DNA from: Akkermansia sp.
Lineage (GTDB): Bacteria > Verrucomicrobiota > Verrucomicrobiia > Verrucomicrobiales > Akkermansiaceae
Assembly (NCBI GenBank): GCA_017398765.1
Contig: JAFQEY010000035.1
Span: 1-64,000 of the forward strand
DNA: 64,000 nt
Direction: 5' to 3'
Shown here: positions 59,944 through 64,000 of the stretch, piece by piece
Layout of the letters: every line of letters begins with the position of its first letter
Position numbering within the stretch: the stretch's first letter is position 1
Made by a program: the position numbers and the translations under genes
Notes under the pieces: model-generated
What the model saw: the letters and a program-made list of their open reading frames with translations, nothing else
Told to the model about the DNA's origin: nothing
Databases searched by the model: none

Positions 59944-61026
59944 ATGCTAGCATCTGAGCCAGACATGATAGCCGATGCCGAGTCTCTGTTCGATTGGAAA
60001 CAGCGTGCCTCCCGCCAACCGCAGGGGCGCACTGTTCTGGATCTGGAGGCAGACAGCCTGCACCGCCACCGCGAGAAGCTTTGCCTCATCCAATACGGAG
60101 ATGCAGACGGGGTGGAGATTATCGACCCTCTGGCAATTGAGGATATGTCTCTCTTCTCCCTCTGGATGGAAGAGGCAGAGGTGTGGATGCACGGGGCTGA
60201 CTATGACATGAGCCTGCTGCAACAGACCTTCGGTCTACTGCCACACATGATTCTGGACACGCAGATTGCCGCTCGCCTGTTAGGCTTCCGCCAATTCGGG
60301 CTGGCGGCACTGGTGGAGCATTTCTACGGTGTTACGCTGAGCAAAAACAACCAGAAAGCAGACTGGGGGCGCCGCCCGATTCCCCCCGCAATGCAGGAAT
60401 ACGCGCAGGGTGACGTAAAATATATGCTTGGCATGGCGGACAAACTGGTAGCACAACTGCAAGAGCTGGGGCGCTATGAGTGGTTTCTGGAGAGCTGTGC
60501 CACCAACCTGAAACACGGCTACGAGCGCTTCCGCTCTGCAGCGCAGGATCCCTGGCGCATCAAAGGCAGCGGCAAATTTGAGCCACGCGGGCTGGCCGCC
60601 CTCCGCGCTCTCTGGACATGGCGGGATAAAGAAGCGGCTCTCATGGACAAACCCTCATTCATGGTCTGCTCCAACAATGATTTGCTGCGCTGGAGCCTGG
60701 CCCTCCAGGAGTTCCGCACAGTCTCTCCGCTGCACGGTTTCCACAACCACCGTGCTGCCCGTTTCCGCAAGGCTGTAGAACATTTCCAGCTACTGGATGA
60801 GGAGGAATACCCTGCCCTGCCCAAAAAGGAAAGACACGAACAGGCACCCGATTTTGATGTCAAGCTGGCACACTGGTCTGCCATACGCAACACGCTGGCC
60901 GAAGAACTGAATCTGGAGGGCTCCCTCATCGCCTCCCGTGCCCAGCTGGAATCCATATCCAACCACGAGGAAGAAGGTCTCAATCGGCTCATGGTCTGGC
61001 AGCGCAATCTGTTACTGCGGCAATAA
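59944..61026 (+). CDS. rnd: Ribonuclease D
   Basis: 360 residues, a DEDD 3'-5' exoribonuclease involved in tRNA 3' maturation. Exo motifs: VLDLEADSLHRHREKLCLIQY (first Asp and Glu), HGADYDMSLL (second Asp) and YAQGDVKYML (Tyr/Asp). An HRDC-like RNA-binding helical domain follows (about 215-290), and the C-terminus is a further helical part. The start is uncertain: ATG 59944 was chosen; a TTG at 59932 and an ATG 7 codons later are alternatives. Its position near tRNA and tmRNA genes fits RNA processing. Confidence 0.88.
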   Translation: MLASEPDMIADAESLFDWKQRASRQPQGRTVLDLEADSLHRHREKLCLIQYGDADGVEIIDPLAIEDMSLFSLWMEEAEVWMHGADYDMSLLQQTFGLLPHMILDTQIAARLLGFRQFGLAALVEHFYGVTLSKNNQKADWGRRPIPPAMQEYAQGDVKYMLGMADKLVAQLQELGRYEWFLESCATNLKHGYERFRSAAQDPWRIKGSGKFEPRGLAALRALWTWRDKEAALMDKPSFMVCSNNDLLRWSLALQEFRTVSPLHGFHNHRAARFRKAVEHFQLLDEEEYPALPKKERHEQAPDFDVKLAHWSAIRNTLAEELNLEGSLIASRAQLESISNHEEEGLNRLMVWQRNLLLRQ

Positions 61027-61197
61027 ATCAGCGTTGAATAAACCATAAGCACCTGCTGAGGCAGTCGCCGGTCTCCGCCGCGAAATCGGCAAGTCTCTGA
61101 GCAAGCGCAGGAAGCCCGCAAACAACTCAGAGCTTTCCTTAACATCTCAGCCAGGGTAAAATTCTTGACCGGGACGCAAGAAAAACGCTTTTCCTGC

Positions 61198-61225
61198 TTG
61201 CAATTTCGCACTGATAGTGTATACT
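61198..61225 (+). promoter_or_regulatory. Promoter of acnA
   Basis: TTGCAA (61198-61203), 16-base spacer, TATACT (61220-61225), giving a leader of about 45 bases. Confidence 0.7.
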
Positions 61226-61277
61226 CCGCGCGTATTTTAATCCGGTTTCATCACACAACAAAGCTACGGCGCACACT

Positions 61278-63995
61278 ATGGACACAAAACGCACATTTAC
61301 CACCGGGCACGGAACTGAGGGGCACTATTACTCTCTGCCGGCACTGGCAGAGGCGGGGTATCCCGGCATCAGCCGCATGCCGGTTTCTCTCCGCATTGTA
61401 CTGGAAAGCCTGCTGCGCAACTGTGACGGGCTCAAGGTCACAGAAAAAGATGTCACTAATCTGGCAGGCTGGAATGCCCAAAACCCCGGCAATTATGAGA
61501 TACCCTTCACCGTGGCTCGCATCATCCTGCAGGATTTGACGGGCGTTCCCCTGCTGGTGGATTTGGCAGCCATGCGTTCCGCCGTTCAGGATTTGGGTGC
61601 CGACCCCAACAAAATGGAACCGCTGGTGCCCGTGGATTTGGTGGTTGACCACTCCGTGCAGGTGGACTGGTCCGGGTTCCCGGAAGCCTACCAGAAGAAT
61701 CTCACGCGCGAGTTTGAGCGCAACACGGAGCGCTACGAGTTCCTGAAATGGGGCCAGCAAGCCTTCAAGACCTTCTCCGTGGTTCCGCCCAGCACCGGTA
61801 TTGTCCACCAGGTGAATCTGGAATATCTGGCACGCGGTGTCATGGAGAAAGACGGCGTTTACTACCCGGACACTCTGGTGGGCACCGACTCCCACACCAC
61901 CATGATTAACGGTCTGGGCATCGTGGCCTGGGGCGTAGGCGGCATTGAGGCAGAGGCCGGCATGCTCGGCCAGCCTGTCACCTTCCTGGTGCCGGAGGTC
62001 GTGGGTGTCCACCTGAGCGGCAAACTGCGAGAGGGTGTCACCGCTACCGATTTGGCCCTGCACGTCACCCAGATGCTGCGCAAGCAGGGCGTGGTGGGCA
62101 AGTTCGTGGAATTCTTCGGTGAAGGTGCAGCCAGCCTTTCCCTGCCCGACCGCTCCACCGTGGCCAACATGGCTCCGGAATACGGTGCTACCATGGGCTT
62201 CTTCCCCTTCGATGAAACCTCTGCCGCCTACCTGCGCACCACCGGCCGCAGCGAGGAACACGCCGCCACCTGCGAGTCCTACCTGCGTGCTCAGGGGCTC
62301 TTCGGCATGCCGAAAAAAGGCGATATTGACTACACCATCGAGCTGGAGCTCGACCTCTCCACCATCGAGCCTGCCGTGGCAGGCCCCAAGCGTCCGCAGG
62401 ATCGCATCCCGCTGGCCACGCTCAAGGAGAGCTTTGGCAGCATCTGCCGCGACACCTACGGAGCGGAGCAGAACACCACACCCGTTCCCGTCACCATGAA
62501 GGGAGATGCCGGCAACCCCGATGCCGACACCACGCATGATGTGGAGCTGAAGGACGGCTCCATCCTGGTGGCGGCCATCACCAGCTGCACCAACACCAGC
62601 AACGACGGGCTCATGCTTGCCGCCGGGCTGCTGGCCAAGAAAGCCGCCGCGCTCGGACTGAAAGTTCCGGCCTACGTCAAGACCAGCATCGCCCCGGGCT
62701 CCCGCATTGCCGCCCGATATTTCTCCAACAACGGGCTCACGGAAGCGCTGGACAGCATCGGCTTCTCCATCGTGGGTTACGGCTGCACCACCTGCATCGG
62801 CAATTCCGGCCCCATCAACACCGCCATTGAGGAAGCAGTGGTGAAGCACAACCTCGTCTCCTGCTCCGTCCTCTCCGGCAACCGCAACTTTGAGGCCCGC
62901 ATTCACTCCCACGTCAAGGCAAACTTCCTCATGTCGCCCCCGCTGGTCATCGCCTTTGCCCTCGCCGGACGCGTGGACATCGATATGGACAGCGAGCCGC
63001 TGGGCACGGCTACGGACGGCACCCCGGTCTACCTGCGCGACATCTGGCCCACGGGCGAGGAAATTGCCGCAGCTCAGGCCCGCGCCGCCACCCCGGAGGA
63101 CTATGCCGCCTGCTACGCCGGACACGTGCCGGAATGGGACGGCGTGAAAGCCCCCACCGGCGCCACCTTCAGCTGGAACCCGGAATCCACCTACATCCAC
63201 CGCCCGCCCTTCTTCGACGGTTTCACCGGCACCCGGGGCGATATCACCGACATCACCGATGCCCGGCCGCTGGGTATCTTTGGTGACTGCGTGACCACGG
63301 ATCACATCTCCCCCGCCGGAGCCATCAAACCCACCGGTCCGGCCGGCACATTCCTGGCCGCCAACGGTGTGCAGCGTCGTGATTTCAACACCTTCGGCTC
63401 CCGCCGCGGCAACGACCTCGTGATGGCGCGCGGCACCTTTGCCAACGTGCGCATCAAGAACCTGCTCACGGAAGGAGTGGAAGGCGGTTACACGCTCTAC
63501 TTCGGCAATGCTGAGGTCAGCGCTCCGGATGCGGACATCTGCGCCCCCTGCGGCAAGCCCACCTTCATCTACGATGCAGGTATGGCCTACCGCGCCACCG
63601 GGATTCCCACCATCATCATCGGCGGTGAGGACTACGGCATGGGCTCCAGCCGCGACTGGGCCGCCAAGGGCACAAACCTGCTGGGCGTGCGTGCCGTCGT
63701 CACCAAGAGCTTTGAACGCATCCACCGCAGCAACCTCATCGGCATGGGCGTGCTGCCCCTCAACTTTGCCAATCCCGCAGACTACGACCGCGTGAAGGGG
63801 CTCAAGGATGTGACCTTCTCCATCACCGGGCTGAGCAACGACATGGCTCCGCGCAGTGCCGCCACCCTCGTGGTGAAGCCCGCCGGAGAAGAGGCCTTCG
63901 AGCTGCCGCTCATCGTGCGCATCGATACGCCCATCGAGAAGGAATATTTCCGCGCCGGGGGCATCCTGCAGTACGTGCTGACCAACTATTGCTGA
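61278..63995 (+). CDS. acnA: Aconitate hydratase A
   Basis: 905 residues, the usual AcnA length. It interconverts citrate and isocitrate in the TCA cycle using a 4Fe-4S cluster. Motifs: [27 protein letters not shown], first cluster Cys in ITSCTNTSN, second pair in [11 protein letters not shown], substrate loop [13 protein letters not shown], and a C-terminal swivelling domain with [12 protein letters not shown]. The gene is complete and ends at TGA 63993-63995. Confidence 0.97.
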   Translation: MDTKRTFTTGHGTEGHYYSLPALAEAGYPGISRMPVSLRIVLESLLRNCDGLKVTEKDVTNLAGWNAQNPGNYEIPFTVARIILQDLTGVPLLVDLAAMRSAVQDLGADPNKMEPLVPVDLVVDHSVQVDWSGFPEAYQKNLTREFERNTERYEFLKWGQQAFKTFSVVPPSTGIVHQVNLEYLARGVMEKDGVYYPDTLVGTDSHTTMINGLGIVAWGVGGIEAEAGMLGQPVTFLVPEVVGVHLSGKLREGVTATDLALHVTQMLRKQGVVGKFVEFFGEGAASLSLPDRSTVANMAPEYGATMGFFPFDETSAAYLRTTGRSEEHAATCESYLRAQGLFGMPKKGDIDYTIELELDLSTIEPAVAGPKRPQDRIPLATLKESFGSICRDTYGAEQNTTPVPVTMKGDAGNPDADTTHDVELKDGSILVAAITSCTNTSNDGLMLAAGLLAKKAAALGLKVPAYVKTSIAPGSRIAARYFSNNGLTEALDSIGFSIVGYGCTTCIGNSGPINTAIEEAVVKHNLVSCSVLSGNRNFEARIHSHVKANFLMSPPLVIAFALAGRVDIDMDSEPLGTATDGTPVYLRDIWPTGEEIAAAQARAATPEDYAACYAGHVPEWDGVKAPTGATFSWNPESTYIHRPPFFDGFTGTRGDITDITDARPLGIFGDCVTTDHISPAGAIKPTGPAGTFLAANGVQRRDFNTFGSRRGNDLVMARGTFANVRIKNLLTEGVEGGYTLYFGNAEVSAPDADICAPCGKPTFIYDAGMAYRATGIPTIIIGGEDYGMGSSRDWAAKGTNLLGVRAVVTKSFERIHRSNLIGMGVLPLNFANPADYDRVKGLKDVTFSITGLSNDMAPRSAATLVVKPAGEEAFELPLIVRIDTPIEKEYFRAGGILQYVLTNYC

Positions 63996-64000
63996 TATCG

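Overview
The window looks like a chromosome segment of a gut Verrucomicrobium close to Akkermansia. Evidence for this is the PEP-CTERM proteins with an Akkermansia-type C-terminal anchor, a very large autotransporter, OprB-type porin, NADH dehydrogenase genes of the verrucomicrobial type, and mostly GC-rich genes with few clear Shine-Dalgarno sites. This assignment comes from protein character only; no database was searched.

Layout. 1-400: a strong minus-strand promoter feeding an unidentified structured RNA that runs off the left edge. 0.4-22 kb: mostly minus-strand envelope genes (2400-residue autotransporter, OprB-like porin, polysaccharide deacetylase, lipoproteins, an ExbB-ExbD-ExbD-TPR operon), plus truA, a GNAT enzyme and the plus-strand ribosomal pair rpmI-rplT. 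22-26.6 kb: a plus-strand group with an AsmA-like membrane protein, an IF-1-like protein and a long U32 peptidase-family protein. 26.6-33.8 kb: an accessory region with an array of short hairpins, three copies of a PEP-CTERM gene cassette sharing a nearly identical promoter, leader and signal peptide, a HipBST-type toxin-antitoxin operon lying between two of those copies, and a RhuM-Fic fusion. 34-47 kb: the respiratory complex I operon nuoDEFGHIJKLMN, without nuoA, nuoB and nuoC. 47-51.5 kb: two unknown envelope proteins and a catalase. 51.5-56.3 kb: a two-gene RADAR anti-phage system (rdrA-rdrB). 56.5-61 kb: a second U32 protein, tRNA-Arg, tmRNA with an internally deleted integrase beside it, a candidate small RNA, a candidate 28-residue membrane peptide, and RNase D. 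61.3-64 kb: aconitase.

How it fits together. The core genes support aerobic or microaerobic respiration and oxidative-stress tolerance (complex I, aconitase, catalase), translation (L35, L20, TruA, tmRNA, an IF-1-like protein) and outer-membrane function. The accessory genes are defence and conflict systems (RADAR, HipBST, RhuM-Fic) plus duplicated surface-protein cassettes. The integrase remnant at the tmRNA 3' end marks a former mobile-element site within about 3 kb of RADAR.

The most unusual items are the hairpin array (26.7-26.9 kb), the conserved palindrome-leader module of the PEP-CTERM genes, the small RNA and peptide pair downstream of tmRNA, and repeated cases of start codons only 8-12 bases after a -10 box.
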